From NCBI RefSeq assembly GCF_947487915.1, contig NZ_CANKYH010000007.1, positions 62,001-126,000 of the forward strand: DNA of 64,000 bases. Reading direction: 5' to 3'. The position numbers were made by a program, and so were the translations under genes. The DNA comes from an uncultured Serinicoccus sp. (lineage in GTDB: Bacteria; Actinomycetota; Actinomycetes; Actinomycetales; Dermatophilaceae). Positions 51,659-63,310 of the stretch are shown here, in pieces (the stretch's first letter is position 1; every line of letters begins with the position of its first letter). The notes below the pieces were generated by a model. The model had not been told where the DNA came from, searched no databases, and saw only the letters and a program-made list of their open reading frames with translations.

Positions 51659-53081
51659 GGCGCTCCTCCTCGGTGGTGCGGTCGGTGCCAGGGTCGTCGC
51701 CGTCGCGGTGGCCGGCGGCGACGGTCACCGGTCGGGCCTGCTCGACGGCCGGCCGCGGCTCGACGAGCCGTTGGCCGGGCATGGGTGGGACGGGGTACCC
51801 GTCGGCGAACGGGTCGATCTCCTCGGGGACCTCCTGCGCCTCCTCGCGTGCCGCGGCACGCCGTTGGGCGTAGCGGTCCCAGAGGAGGATACCGATGAGG
51901 ACGAACACGCCGATGCCGCCCAGCGTGAGCACGGTCACCCAGCGGCCCTCGCCGAAGTAGCCCTCCTGGGCGGACCGGATGAGCATGACGGCCACGACCC
52001 ACACCAGCGAGAGCGGGATGAGGATCTTCCAGCCGAGCGCCATGAACTGGTCGTAGCGCACCCGGGGCAGCGAGCCGCGCACCCAGACGTAGAAGAAGAT
52101 GAAGCCCCACATCTTGGCGGTGAACCACAGCAGGCCCCACCAGCCGGAGTCCAGGGCGCCGTCGAAGAGCACGTTGAGCGGCCACGGGGCGTGCCACCCG
52201 CCGAGGAAGAGCGTGGTGGCCAGCGCGGACACCGTGAACATGTTGATGTACTCGCCGAGGAAGAACATGCCGAACTTCATCGAGGAGTACTCGGTGTGGA
52301 ACCCGCCGCCGAGCTCGCCCTCGCCCTCCGCGAGGTCGAAGGGCAGCCGGTTGGTCTCACCGATCATCGTGATGACGTAGACGACGAAGCTGAAGAACAG
52401 CGGCACGATGTACCACAGCGGGATGCCCAGCACGGTGCTCTGCTGCTGCGCCTCGACGATCTGGCTGGTCGACATCGAGCCGGCGTAGAGGAACACGGCG
52501 ACCAGGGACAGGCCCATGGCGATCTCGTAGGAGATGACCTGGGCGGTGGACCGCAGCCCGCCGAGCAGCGGGTAGGTCGAGCCCGAGGACCAGCCGGCCA
52601 GCACGAAGCCGTAGGCGGACACGCCGGCCACCGCGAGGACGAGCAGCACCGCGACCGGGGTGTCGGTCAGCTGCAGCGGGGTCGTGTGCCCGAACATCTG
52701 CACGTCCCCGCCGAGGGGGATGATGGCGAAGGAGACGAACGCCAGCGACGCGACAATGAGCGGCGCGGCGTAGAACATCAGCTTGTCCGCGCCCTTGGGC
52801 GTGACGTCCTCCTTGAGGAACAGCTTGATGCCGTCCGCGGTGGTCTGCAGGATCCCGAGCGGGCCGAGCCGGTTGGGCCCGGGGCGCTGCTGCATGCGTC
52901 CGATGACGCGCCGCTCGAACCAGATGACGATGACCACGGAGATCATCACGTAGACGAACAGCAGGAACGCCTTGAAGAGCGAGAGCCACCACGGGGTGTC
53001 GCTGAAGTCGGCGGCCGGGAGGTCCTGCGCGACGAGCGGGACGCTCGCCAACACCTCGGGGTATGCCGTGAGCAGGCTCAT
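51651..53081 (-). CDS. nuoH: NADH-quinone oxidoreductase subunit H
   Basis: 476 residues, longer than the typical 330-420 because of a hydrophilic tail of about 70 residues. Core motifs: [37 protein letters not shown], and [19 protein letters not shown] (the conserved acidic loop). It forms the quinone chamber with NuoB and NuoD. ATG overlaps the nuoG stop (ATGA). Confidence 0.96.
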   Translation of the reverse strand: MSLLTAYPEVLASVPLVAQDLPAADFSDTPWWLSLFKAFLLFVYVMISVVIVIWFERRVIGRMQQRPGPNRLGPLGILQTTADGIKLFLKEDVTPKGADKLMFYAAPLIVASLAFVSFAIIPLGGDVQMFGHTTPLQLTDTPVAVLLVLAVAGVSAYGFVLAGWSSGSTYPLLGGLRSTAQVISYEIAMGLSLVAVFLYAGSMSTSQIVEAQQQSTVLGIPLWYIVPLFFSFVVYVITMIGETNRLPFDLAEGEGELGGGFHTEYSSMKFGMFFLGEYINMFTVSALATTLFLGGWHAPWPLNVLFDGALDSGWWGLLWFTAKMWGFIFFYVWVRGSLPRVRYDQFMALGWKILIPLSLVWVVAVMLIRSAQEGYFGEGRWVTVLTLGGIGVFVLIGILLWDRYAQRRAAAREEAQEVPEEIDPFADGYPVPPMPGQRLVEPRPAVEQARPVTVAAGHRDGDDPGTDRTTEEERRG

Positions 53082-55621
53082 GCCTCACCTCGCGCGGTCG
53101 GTCGGTCGGGTCCGGCGGAGCTGCCGGCGGACAGCGAGACCACGGCCCCGGCGTCCACCCCGAGGGTGGCCCGGACCGTGGAGCCCGGGGAGTTGGTCGG
53201 CAGCCAGACCACGCCGTCCTGCATGGGGGTGACCTCGACCGGCAGCTCCAGCGAGCCGGTGGTCGTGGAGACCCGCACCGTCCCGCCGGGGCCGACCCCG
53301 GCGTCGGCGGCCGTGGCCGCGGACACGCGGGCCACCGCCCGCGGTGCGGTGCCCGCCAGGAAGGGCTCCCCGTCCTGGAGGCGACCGGCGTCCAGCAGGT
53401 GGTGCCAGGTGGCGAGGACGGCCTCGCCGTCGGCGGGGCTGGCCGGACCCGCCGCGGCCACCGTCGGGGCGCTCGGTCGGGTGCCTGCCCACCGGTCCAG
53501 CCCGGTGAGCTCGCGGCGCACCTCGGTGACCGTGCCGGTCCCGAGCCGGACGCCGAGGGCGTCGGCGAGCCGGTCCAGGATGACGTGGTCGGAGCTCGCC
53601 CCGCTGTCGATGGCGCGCTCGAAGGGCCGCAGCCGGCCCTCCCAGGTGACGTAGGCACCGGCCTTCTCCTGCTGCGGCGCCACCGGGAGGATGACGTCGG
53701 CGTAGGCGTGCACCTCGCTCTCGCGGACCTCCAGGGAGACCACGAAGGCGCGCTCGAGCGCGCGCCGGGCCAGGGCGGGGTCGGGCAGGTCGTCGATCTC
53801 GATGCCGCCGACCACCAGGGCGGCCAGCTCGCCGTCCGCGGCCGCCTGGAGGATCCCGGTGGCGTCCCGTCCGACGGTGCCGGGCAGGGCGTCCACGCCC
53901 CACCGGTCGGCGACCTCGGCCACCGCGCCCGCGTCGCCGACCGGGCGACCGCCCGGCAGCAGCCCGGGGAGGGTGCCGACGTCGACGGCGCCCCGTTCCC
54001 CGGCGCGGCGGGGCACCCACGCCAGGGAGGCGCCGGTGGTGTGCGCGAGGGCCACGGCGGCCGACAGCGCCCCCGGGGTCGCGGCGAGGCGCTCCCCCAC
54101 GAGGATCACCGAGCCGGCGGCCAGCGCGTCGGAGGCGGCGTGCACGGGGTTGACGTCGAGGGCCTCGACCGGGCCGTCGTCGGCCGTGCCGGGGCCGTCG
54201 GTGCGACGCCGGGCCAGCGCGTGCAGGACCTCCGCCTCGGTGCCCGGCGCGGAGGACAGCAGCATGCCGTCCAGCTTCTCCAGCCCCCGGGTCGCGAACG
54301 GCGCGACCGCGAAGACCTGGGTCGCGTGCTTGCGCAACCCCTTACGCAGCCGCAGGAAGACGATGGGGCTCTCCTCCTCCGGCTCCAGCCCGACGAGCAG
54401 GACCGAGGGCGCGGCCTCGAGGTCGGCGTAGCTCACCTCACGCTGCCCGGCGACGGCGGCGGCCAGGAAGTCGGCCTCCTCCGTGCTGTGCGGGCGGGAG
54501 CGGTGGTCGATGTCGTTGGTGCCGAGCGCGACCCGCGCCAGCTTGGCGTAGGCGTAGGCGTCCTCGACGCTCACCCGGCCACCCGGCAGGACGCCGACTC
54601 CGCCGGCCGACCGCGCGCGGGACAGCCCGGCCGCCGCGGCGGCATACGCGTCGCGCCAGGAGGTGACGGCGTAGTCGCCGTCGCTGCCGCGCACGACCGG
54701 GTCGTGCAGACGGTCCGGCAGGGTGGCGTAGGCGAAGGCCCACCGGCCCTTGTCGCAGTTCCACTCCTCGTTGACCTCGGGGTCGTCGAGGGCCATCCGG
54801 CGCAGGACCTGACCGCGGCGGTGGTCGGTGCGCAGGGAGCAGCCGGAGGCGCAGTGCTCGCACACGCTCGGGGTGGAGACCAGGTCGAAGGGGCGGGAGC
54901 GGAAGCGGTAGGCCGCGCCGGTCAGCGCCCCCACCGGGCAGATCTGCACGGTGTTGCCGGAGAAGTAGCTCTCGAAGGGCTGCTCCTCGTAGATCCCGAC
55001 CTGCTGCAGGGCCCCGCGCTCGATGAGCGCGATGAACGGGTCGCCGGCGATCTGCTCGGAGAACCGCGTGCACCGGGCGCACAGGACGCACCGCTCGCGG
55101 TCCAGCAGCACCTGGCTGGAGATGTTGACCGGCTTGGGGAAGGTCCGCTTGACGTCCTCGAAACGCGAGGTGGGACGGCCGTCGGACATCGCCTGGTTCT
55201 GCAGCGGGCACTCGCCGCCCTTGTCGCAGACGGGGCAGTCGAGGGGGTGGTTGACGAGCAGCAGCTCCATGACGCCGGTCTGCGCCTTGTCGGCGACCTC
55301 GGAGGTGTGCTGCGTGCGCACCACCATGCCCGGCGACACCGCGATGGTGCACGACGCCTGGGGCTTCGGCATGGGCTTGAGGTTGCCCTCGCGGTCCGGG
55401 GTGGACACGTCCACCAGGCACTGGCGGCAGGCCCCGACCGGCTCGAGCAGCGGGTGGTCGCAGAAGCGCGGGATGTGGATCCCGACCTCCTCGGCGGCCC
55501 GGATGACCAGGGTCCCCTCCGGGACCGCGAGCTCGACGCCGTCGATGGTGACCTCCACCTTGGGCACGTCCTCCTCGGCCACCTCGTCGGGGATGGTCGG
55601 GTCACTGATCTCCACGCTCAT
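53078..55621 (-). CDS. nuoG: NADH-quinone oxidoreductase subunit G
   Basis: 847 residues. N-terminal FeS domain: [15 protein letters not shown] (2Fe-2S), [23 protein letters not shown] and CEHCASGC ligands, then a molybdopterin oxidoreductase-like domain that in complex I has no Mo cofactor. [20 protein letters not shown] is a conserved late motif. Carries electrons from NuoF to NuoI. ATG overlaps the nuoF stop (ATGA). Confidence 0.96.
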   Translation of the reverse strand: MSVEISDPTIPDEVAEEDVPKVEVTIDGVELAVPEGTLVIRAAEEVGIHIPRFCDHPLLEPVGACRQCLVDVSTPDREGNLKPMPKPQASCTIAVSPGMVVRTQHTSEVADKAQTGVMELLLVNHPLDCPVCDKGGECPLQNQAMSDGRPTSRFEDVKRTFPKPVNISSQVLLDRERCVLCARCTRFSEQIAGDPFIALIERGALQQVGIYEEQPFESYFSGNTVQICPVGALTGAAYRFRSRPFDLVSTPSVCEHCASGCSLRTDHRRGQVLRRMALDDPEVNEEWNCDKGRWAFAYATLPDRLHDPVVRGSDGDYAVTSWRDAYAAAAAGLSRARSAGGVGVLPGGRVSVEDAYAYAKLARVALGTNDIDHRSRPHSTEEADFLAAAVAGQREVSYADLEAAPSVLLVGLEPEEESPIVFLRLRKGLRKHATQVFAVAPFATRGLEKLDGMLLSSAPGTEAEVLHALARRRTDGPGTADDGPVEALDVNPVHAASDALAAGSVILVGERLAATPGALSAAVALAHTTGASLAWVPRRAGERGAVDVGTLPGLLPGGRPVGDAGAVAEVADRWGVDALPGTVGRDATGILQAAADGELAALVVGGIEIDDLPDPALARRALERAFVVSLEVRESEVHAYADVILPVAPQQEKAGAYVTWEGRLRPFERAIDSGASSDHVILDRLADALGVRLGTGTVTEVRRELTGLDRWAGTRPSAPTVAAAGPASPADGEAVLATWHHLLDAGRLQDGEPFLAGTAPRAVARVSAATAADAGVGPGGTVRVSTTTGSLELPVEVTPMQDGVVWLPTNSPGSTVRATLGVDAGAVVSLSAGSSAGPDRPTARGEA

Positions 55622-56931
55622 GCGGGCTGGCTCTCCTTCGCGAAGAGGGTGTTGCGCCCGGCCGGGAAGGTCTCCTGCCAGGGCGTGTGCATGGCCTCCT
55701 CGAACTCCTCCCGGAAGTACTGGATGGCCGAGGTGATGGGGCTGGTGGCGCCGTCCCCGAGGGCGCAGAAGCTGCGGCCGAGGATGTTGTCGCAGATGTC
55801 GTCCAGCTTCTCGATGTCGCCCGGGCGACCCTGGCCGGCCTCGAGCCGCTCCAGGATCTGCTTGAGCCAGAAGGTGCCCTCCCGGCACGGTGTGCACTTG
55901 CCGCACGACTCGTGCGCGTAGAAGTCGGTCCACCGCGAGACCGCCCGCACGACCGAGACCGTCTCGTCGAAGATCTGCAGCGCCCGGGTGCCCAGCATGG
56001 ATCCCTCGGCGGCCACCGACTCGAAGTCCAGGGGCACGTCGAGGTGGGCGTCGGTGAAGATCGGGGTCGACGAGCCGCCGGGGGTCCAGAACTTCAGCTT
56101 CTTGCCGCCGCGCATGCCGCCGGCCATCTCCAGCAGCTCGCGCAGGGTGATGCCGAGCGGGGCCTCGTACTGACCGGGGCGCTCCACGTGTCCCGAGAGG
56201 CTGAAGAGCCCGTAGCCCTGGGACTTCTCCGTCCCCATCCCGGCGAACCAGTCGGCGCCGTGCAGGACGATCGAGGGCACCGAGGCGATGGACTCCACGT
56301 TGTTGACCACGGTCGGTCGGGCGTAGAGGCCGGCGACGGCCGGGAACGGAGGCTTGAGACGGGGCTGTCCGCGACGACCCTCGAGGGAGTCCAGCAGCGC
56401 GGTCTCCTCGCCGCAGATGTAGGCCCCCGCCCCGGCGTGGACGGTGATGTCCAGGTCGAAGCCGGACCCGAGGATGTCCTTGCCGAGGTAGCCCGCGGCA
56501 TACGCCTCCTCCACCGCCCGCATGAGGCGGCGGTAGACGTGGACGATCTCGCCACGGACGTAGATGAAGGCGTGGTGGCAGTCGATCGCGAACGAGGTGA
56601 TGATCATCCCCTCGATGAGGAACTGCGGGGCCGCCATCATGAGCGGGGTGTCCTTGCACGTGCCCGGCTCGGACTCGTCGGCGTTGACGACGAGGTAGCG
56701 GGGGCCGCCGTCCGGCGGGGGCAGGAAACCCCACTTCATGCCGGTGGGGAAGCCGGCGCCGCCGCGGCCGCGCAGGCCGGACTCCTTGGCGGCGGAGACG
56801 AGGTCGGCCGCGTCCCCGGCGAGCGCCGTGCGCAGGGCGCGGTAGCCGTCGTGCTGCTCGTAGGTCTCCAGGGTCCAGGACCGCTCGGCGTCCCAGAACT
56901 CGGACAGGATCGGGGTCAGCTGTGCGCTCAC
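55618..56931 (-). CDS. nuoF: NADH-quinone oxidoreductase subunit F
   Basis: 437 residues, the NADH and FMN binding subunit. [16 protein letters not shown] (NADH), [19 protein letters not shown] (FMN), [12 protein letters not shown] (4Fe-4S cluster N3). GTG start inside the nuoE stop (GTGA). No equivalent exists in the second nuo cluster. Confidence 0.97.
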   Translation of the reverse strand: MSAQLTPILSEFWDAERSWTLETYEQHDGYRALRTALAGDAADLVSAAKESGLRGRGGAGFPTGMKWGFLPPPDGGPRYLVVNADESEPGTCKDTPLMMAAPQFLIEGMIITSFAIDCHHAFIYVRGEIVHVYRRLMRAVEEAYAAGYLGKDILGSGFDLDITVHAGAGAYICGEETALLDSLEGRRGQPRLKPPFPAVAGLYARPTVVNNVESIASVPSIVLHGADWFAGMGTEKSQGYGLFSLSGHVERPGQYEAPLGITLRELLEMAGGMRGGKKLKFWTPGGSSTPIFTDAHLDVPLDFESVAAEGSMLGTRALQIFDETVSVVRAVSRWTDFYAHESCGKCTPCREGTFWLKQILERLEAGQGRPGDIEKLDDICDNILGRSFCALGDGATSPITSAIQYFREEFEEAMHTPWQETFPAGRNTLFAKESQPA

Positions 56932-57883
56932 AGCTCGTCTCCCTTCGTCTCGTCGACGTCCTTGACGCCCTCGGAGGTGGGCACCTCGTCGGGCTCGTTG
57001 GCATTGGTGTTGACCGAGCCGTACTGCCCCTGCGCCCTGCCTCCGGCCTGTCCCTCCGGGGTGGCCTCGGTGTCGGTCCCGGAGTCGGGCCGCGGTGCGG
57101 TCCACCCCTTCTCCTTGGCGAGCAGCGTGCCCCTCAGCGAGGCCTCCCCCGCACCGGGCCCCTCGTCGGCCAGCCCGTCGGGGAAGCCGGCCAGCACCCG
57201 GCTGACCTGCTTGAAGGTGCAGACGCGGGACGGGCCGCGGGTCGGGGTCACCGGCTCACCGGAGCGCAGCCGGTCGGTGAGCTCCTTGGTGCTCTCCGGG
57301 GTCTGGTCGTCGAAGAACTCCCAGTTGACCATGACGACGGGGGCGTAGTCGCAGGCCGCGTTGCACTCCACCCGCTCCAGGGTGATCCGGCCGTCCTCGG
57401 TGGTCTCGTCGTGGCCGATCCCGAGGTGCTCGCTCACCTCGTCGAAGATCTGGTCGCCGCCCATGACGGCGCAGAGGGTGTTGGTGCAGACCCCGACGGT
57501 GTACTCCCCGTTGGGGTGCCGCTTGTACTGGGTGTAGAACGTCGCCACCCCGCTCACCTCGGCGGTCGTGAGGTCGAGCAGCTCGGCGCACAGCCGCACC
57601 CCCCGGCCGGTGACGTAGCCGTCCACCGACTGCACGAGGTGCAGCAGCGGCAGCAGGGCCGAGCGCTTCTGCGGGTAGCGCGCGATGACCTGCTCGCCGT
57701 CGGCCTTCAGCTGGGCCAGCACGTCCTCAGGGTAGGGCTCCTCCGAGGCGTGCAGCGGGGTGTGGTGGTGCAGGGGTCCGTGGTCGGAGTGACCGGGCAC
57801 GCTGTGGTGCACGCGTCGCTCGGACGCCTCGTCCAGCTGGCTGCGCATGTCCTCGCGCTCGTGGGTGCTGCTCTGCTCCGGGC

Positions 57884-57887
<4 letters not shown>
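56928..57887 (-). CDS. nuoE: NADH-quinone oxidoreductase subunit E
   Basis: 319 residues, much longer than the usual 160-240. The thioredoxin-like [2Fe-2S] core has [13 protein letters not shown] and [11 protein letters not shown]. The additions are a histidine-rich N-terminus ([20 protein letters not shown]) and a hydrophilic tail of about 90 residues. ATG overlaps the nuoD stop. Confidence 0.95.
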
Positions 57888-59301
<1,414 letters not shown>

Positions 59302-59302
<1 letters not shown>

Positions 59303-60132
59303 CAGGTGTAGCTCCTGCGCTGGTCGGGGGCCGGGATGGTGGCACCCTTGTACTCGACGGGGATGCCGCCCAGCGGGTAGTCCTTGCGCTGCGGGTGGCC
59401 GGGCCAGTCGTCCGGCATGAGGATCCGGGTCAGGCCGGGGTGGCCCTCGAAGACGATCCCGAACATGTCGTAGGTCTCGCGCTCGTGCCAGTCGTTGGTC
59501 GGGTAGGTGGCGACGATCGAGGGGATGCGCGGGTCGTCATCAGGGCAGGTGACCTCCAGGCGGACCCGGCGCACGCCGTGGGTGATCGACTGGAAGTGGT
59601 AGACCGCGTGCAGCTCCGCACCGGTCTGCTGCGGCCAGTGCACGCCCGAGACGCCGGTGCACACCTCGAAGCGCAGCCGCGCGTCGTCGCGCAGCGGCCG
59701 CACCAGCGCCTGCAGGTGGTCGCGGTGCACGTGCAGCGTCAGCTCGCCGCGGTCCACCACCACCCGCTCCAGGCCTGCGGCGAAGGCCTCGGGCGCCGCG
59801 GCCTCGAGGGCGTCGACCACCTCGTCGAAGTAGGAGCCGTAGGGACGCTCCGCGGCGCCGGGCAGCAGGACGGGCACGTCGAGCCCGCCGTAGCCCGAGG
59901 TGTCGTTGCCCAGGGACCCGCCGAACATGCCCTTCTTGCGGGCGACCTGGACCGGCTCGCGGTCCTCGGCACGGAGCTCGGCCGGGACCGAGCCCCCACC
60001 GCTCTCCTGCGCGTGGGTGGGGCTGACCTTCTGGTCCTCGGTGCGCTCCGGGGCGTTGACCGGGTCCTGCGTGGTCTCGTGGACCACCGGCTGCTTGTCC
60101 GGGGTCTCCGGACCGCTGCTGCGCCCGCTCAC
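59302..60132 (-). CDS. nuoC: NADH-quinone oxidoreductase subunit C
   Basis: 276 residues with a hydrophilic N-terminal extension of about 70. [20 protein letters not shown] and [11 protein letters not shown] are the family markers. GTG start overlapping the nuoB stop (GTGA). Confidence 0.96.
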
Positions 60133-60683
60133 GCCAGCAGCCCCTTCATCTCGCTGGTCGGCATCGCCTTCATGGCGGCCGACTCCGCCGCCCGGGCGGC
60201 CTCCTCGCGGTTGACCGAGAACTTGAACTCCCGGATCTGCTTGTGCAGCTCGAGCACCGCGTTGAGCAGCATCTCGGGCCGCGGCGGGCAGCCCGGCAGG
60301 TAGACGTCGACGGGGACGATGTGGTCGACCCCCTGGACGATCGCGTAGTTGTTGAACATGCCGCCGGAGCTGGCGCAGACGCCCATGGAGATGACCCACT
60401 TGGGGTTGGGCATCTGGTCGTAGACCTGCCGCACGACGGGGGCCATCTTCTGGGACACCCGGCCGGCGACGATCATGAGGTCGGCCTGCCGCGGGGTGGC
60501 GGCGAAGCGCTCCATGCCGAAGCGGGCGATGTCGTAGTCGGGCGTGCCCACGGCCATCATCTCGATGGCGCAGCAGGCGAGCCCGAAGGTGGCGGGCCAC
60601 ACGGAGTACTGGCGGAGGTGACCGGCCAGCCCCTCGACCGTGGTCAGCATGATCCCGCCGGGGATCTTGTCCTCGAGTCCCAT
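60129..60683 (-). CDS. nuoB: NADH-quinone oxidoreductase subunit B
   Basis: 184 residues. Ligands for cluster N2: [25 protein letters not shown] and [16 protein letters not shown] ending at 60683 lies 23 nt after the nuoA stop; the short gap has GAGGGAAGTGAG as ribosome binding site. Confidence 0.97.
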   Translation of the reverse strand: MGLEDKIPGGIMLTTVEGLAGHLRQYSVWPATFGLACCAIEMMAVGTPDYDIARFGMERFAATPRQADLMIVAGRVSQKMAPVVRQVYDQMPNPKWVISMGVCASSGGMFNNYAIVQGVDHIVPVDVYLPGCPPRPEMLLNAVLELHKQIREFKFSVNREEAARAAESAAMKAMPTSEMKGLLA

Positions 60684-60706
60684 CGTTCAGCTCACTTCCC
60701 TCGTGC

Positions 60707-61072
60707 TCAGTCCCATTCGAGGCCGCCCCTGCTCCACTCGTAGACGAAGGGCACCGACACCACCACCAGGAAGAGCAGCATGGCCAGGACGGAGAAGAGC
60801 CCCACCTGGTCGAACGCCACCGCGAAGGGGTAGAGGAAGAGCACCTCGACGTCGAAGACGATGAAGAGCATCGCGGTCAGGTAGTACTTCACCGGCACAC
60901 GACCGCCCTCATGGGCCTGCGGCGTCGGCTGGATCCCGCACTCGTAGGCCTCGGCCTTGGCGCGGTTGTAGGTCGTCCGCCCCAGCAGGGCACCCCCGAA
61001 GACCGACCCGAAGGCGAACAGGAGGCCGAACAGCAGGAAGAAGACGACCGGCAGGTACGGGTGGTAGTCCAT
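60707..61072 (-). CDS. nuoA: NADH-quinone oxidoreductase subunit A
   Basis: 121 residues, three helices. [18 protein letters not shown] is the conserved cysteine loop and [16 protein letters not shown] the acidic helix 2. The ATG ending at 61072 is chosen: AAAGGAG lies about 11 nt upstream on the minus strand, whereas the GTG at 61084 would overlap that site. An 85-nt gap with a weak -10 (TAGGAT around 61140) separates it from the reductase gene upstream. Confidence 0.95.
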   Translation of the reverse strand: MDYHPYLPVVFFLLFGLLFAFGSVFGGALLGRTTYNRAKAEAYECGIQPTPQAHEGGRVPVKYYLTAMLFIVFDVEVLFLYPFAVAFDQVGLFSVLAMLLFLVVVSVPFVYEWSRGGLEWD

Positions 61073-61157
61073 CAGGGCCAGCACTCCTTTCGAGGGATGC
61101 CCGGCGTCGGGCTCGCCAGGGTCGCGCGCGTTCCAATCCTAGGGGTGGACGTGGCCG

Positions 61158-62462
61158 TCATGCCGCAGGGGTCATCCGGCTCAGCGCGTTGATCACCCGG
61201 TCGTCCATCCCACCGCCGCGCTCCTGCGGCAGGTTGGCCATGATCTTGAGGAGCAGGCGCATGAGGGAGCGCCGCGGCAGACCGTACCGCACCGCCAGGC
61301 GCATGACCTCCGGCTTGCCGATGAGCGTGGCGAAGTGGCGACCCAGGGTGTAGTAACCACCCAGCGAGGCCTTCATGGCCGCGGTGTAGGAGCGCAGCAC
61401 CGCCTCGGTCTCCCCCGGGGTGGGCCGCACCAGCGCCGAGGCGATGACCTCGGCGGCGTGCCGGCCGGACTCCATCGCCTCGGCGATGCCCTCGCCGTTG
61501 AACGGGTTGACCATCCCCCCGGCGTCGCCGACGAGCAGCAGGCTGCGGTCGTAGAGCGGCTGGCGGTTGAAGCACATCGGCAGGGCCGCCCCACGGATCG
61601 GGCCCTGCTGCGTCTCCTCCGAGAAGGTCCAGTCCTCCGGCATCGTCGCGATCCAGCGGCGCATGACGTCGCGGTAGTCGAAGGTCCCGAACGCCTCCGC
61701 GGTGTCCAGGATGCCGAGGCCGACGTTGGCCGTGCCGTCCCCGACCGGGAAGATCCAGCCGTAGCCGGGCATGAGGACGTCTCCACGACCCTGCTCGGCA
61801 TCGTCCCCGCGGGCCCAGAGCTCCAACCAGGACTCGAGGTAGGGGTCGGCGTGCCGGGGGGTCTCGAAGTAGGCGCGCACCGCGACCCCCATCGGCCGGT
61901 CGTCGCGCTTGGGGCGGTCCATGGCCAGCGACAGCCGGCTGGAGTTGCCGTCGGCGGCGACGACCACCCGGGAGCGGAACTCGCGGCGCTCGCCGGTGGG
62001 GCGTCCGTCGGGGCCCATGACCTTCGCGCGCACGCCGCAGATGTGGCCGCGCGCGTCCAGCACCGGCTCCTGCACGTTGATGCCCTCGAGCAGGCGGGCG
62101 CCGCGGGTCACGGCGTGCCGGGCGAGGATCTCGTCGAGGTCGTGCCGCGTCCGGACCAGGCCGAAGCCCGGGAAGGTCTCGTTGGCCGGCCAGTCCAGCT
62201 CCAACCGCATGCCCCCACCGAGGATGCGCAGACCGCGGGTGCGGTGCCAGCCGTCGGCCTCGTCGATGGGCACCCCCAGGCTGATGAGCTCACGCACGGC
62301 GCGCGGGGTCAGGCCGTCGCCGCAGATCTTGTCGCGGGGGAAGGTCGACTTCTCCAGGAGGAGGACGTCGAGGCCGTGGGCGGACAGGTATGCCGCAGCG
62401 CTGGCCCCTCCCGGCCCGGCTCCCACGACGATGACGTCGGCGGTCTCGACCTGCTCACTCAC
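61158..62462 (-). CDS. Geranylgeranyl reductase-family flavoprotein (MenJ-like)
   Basis: 434 residues. FAD motifs: DVIVVGAGPGGASAAAYLS at the start, VVAADGNSSRLS in the middle and LLVGDAGGMVNPFNGEGIAEAME near residue 295. This family saturates isoprenyl chains; MenJ in mycobacteria reduces menaquinone. It is upstream of nuoA, so it probably modifies the electron acceptor of complex I. The GTG ending at 62462 has GAGG 8 nt upstream. A longer GTG start at 62492 would place the Rex-like operator inside the gene and is less likely. Confidence 0.88.
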   Translation of the reverse strand: MSEQVETADVIVVGAGPGGASAAAYLSAHGLDVLLLEKSTFPRDKICGDGLTPRAVRELISLGVPIDEADGWHRTRGLRILGGGMRLELDWPANETFPGFGLVRTRHDLDEILARHAVTRGARLLEGINVQEPVLDARGHICGVRAKVMGPDGRPTGERREFRSRVVVAADGNSSRLSLAMDRPKRDDRPMGVAVRAYFETPRHADPYLESWLELWARGDDAEQGRGDVLMPGYGWIFPVGDGTANVGLGILDTAEAFGTFDYRDVMRRWIATMPEDWTFSEETQQGPIRGAALPMCFNRQPLYDRSLLLVGDAGGMVNPFNGEGIAEAMESGRHAAEVIASALVRPTPGETEAVLRSYTAAMKASLGGYYTLGRHFATLIGKPEVMRLAVRYGLPRRSLMRLLLKIMANLPQERGGGMDDRVINALSRMTPAA

Positions 62463-62476
62463 GGTGTACGCCTCGC

Positions 62477-62509
62477 TTGTGACAACCTTCACGAACGGTG
62501 CCGAGTCTA
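62477..62509 (-). promoter_or_regulatory. Rex-like operator and -10 element ahead of the ggr-nuo operon
   Basis: TTGTGAC-AACC-TTCACGA (62477-62494) matches the Rex consensus TTGTGAA-N4-TTCACAA at 12 of 14 arm positions. On the minus strand TAGACT (62509-62504) lies just upstream, so transcription would start at about 62497 and bound Rex would sit right on the start region. A clear -35 was not found. Confidence 0.65.
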
Positions 62510-62599
62510 GGCCCGCAGCCCCACGGGGATCGGCCCAGGGGGGCCTGAGAGCGAATACGTCATGCGGCCCGCCCCAAATCCCTCACCGGGCCGTCACCG

Positions 62600-63310
62600 T
62601 CACCGCGCCAGGACGTCGCCGAGCCGCAGCGGGCGCCCGTGCTGCTCGGCCAGCTCCGCGGACTGGGCGAGGAAGAGCTCGGCGCAGGCGAGCGCGTCGG
62701 TGAGCGCCGAGTGGGCGCGGTAGCGGGGCAGCCGGTAGTGCCGGCGGCAGGCGTCCAAGCGCAGCCGCCCGGAGGCCAGCTCCGGCGTGGGGACCCGGAG
62801 CATCCGCTGCGCCAGCGTCAGGGTGTCGACCACCTGGAGCGGCACCTCGGTGCCGTAGAGGCGCCGACAGGCCGCGGAGAGGAACGCCGTCTCGATCTGG
62901 GCGAAGTGCGCGAGCAGCACCCGGCGCACGGGCCGCACGCCCTCGCCACCCCCGGTCCGCAGCGCCTCCAGCACCCCCGGCAGCACGAGGGCCAGGTCGG
63001 GGCCGTGGGCGAGCCGGTCGTCGGTCAGCCCGTGGTGGACCGCGGACTCCCCCACGGGCCCCTGCGGCCGGACCAGCTCGTGCCGGGCCTGCGCCAGGAC
63101 GATCCTGCCCTGCACCACGGGGACGTGCCCGACAGAGAGGACCTCGTGGCGGCGCGGGTCGAGCCCGGTCGTCTCCAGGTCCAGCGCCAGCAGCTGCACC
63201 TCTGCCAGCGGGGTCCCGCGGTCCACCGCGGACGCCTCCGCCAGGTCGGCCAGGGCGGTGCCGGGGGTGGGACGGGGACGGCGGCCGGGGAGCAGCCCGC
63301 GCAGACCCAT
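62600..63310 (-). CDS. DEDDh 3'-5' exonuclease (DnaQ-like)
   Basis: 236 residues. ExoI motif ALDLETTGLDPR (DxE) at about residue 42, middle Asp in LAHFAQIETAFL (usual HN-D), and ExoIII HSALTDALACAELF (HxxxxD). An N-terminal extension of about 40 residues. Unlike true epsilon subunits it probably acts in repair or RNA turnover. Its ATG overlaps the DUF294 stop (TGATG). DUF294/exonuclease pairs are common next to acetate genes in other bacteria. Confidence 0.88.
   Translation of the reverse strand: MGLRGLLPGRRPRPTPGTALADLAEASAVDRGTPLAEVQLLALDLETTGLDPRRHEVLSVGHVPVVQGRIVLAQARHELVRPQGPVGESAVHHGLTDDRLAHGPDLALVLPGVLEALRTGGGEGVRPVRRVLLAHFAQIETAFLSAACRRLYGTEVPLQVVDTLTLAQRMLRVPTPELASGRLRLDACRRHYRLPRYRAHSALTDALACAELFLAQSAELAEQHGRPLRLGDVLAR

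Noticed and set aside
51000..51700. GGCATACC sites as FtsK-orienting (KOPS) sequences
   Set aside because: Within the window both orientations occur at similar frequency, so a polar signal is not supported.
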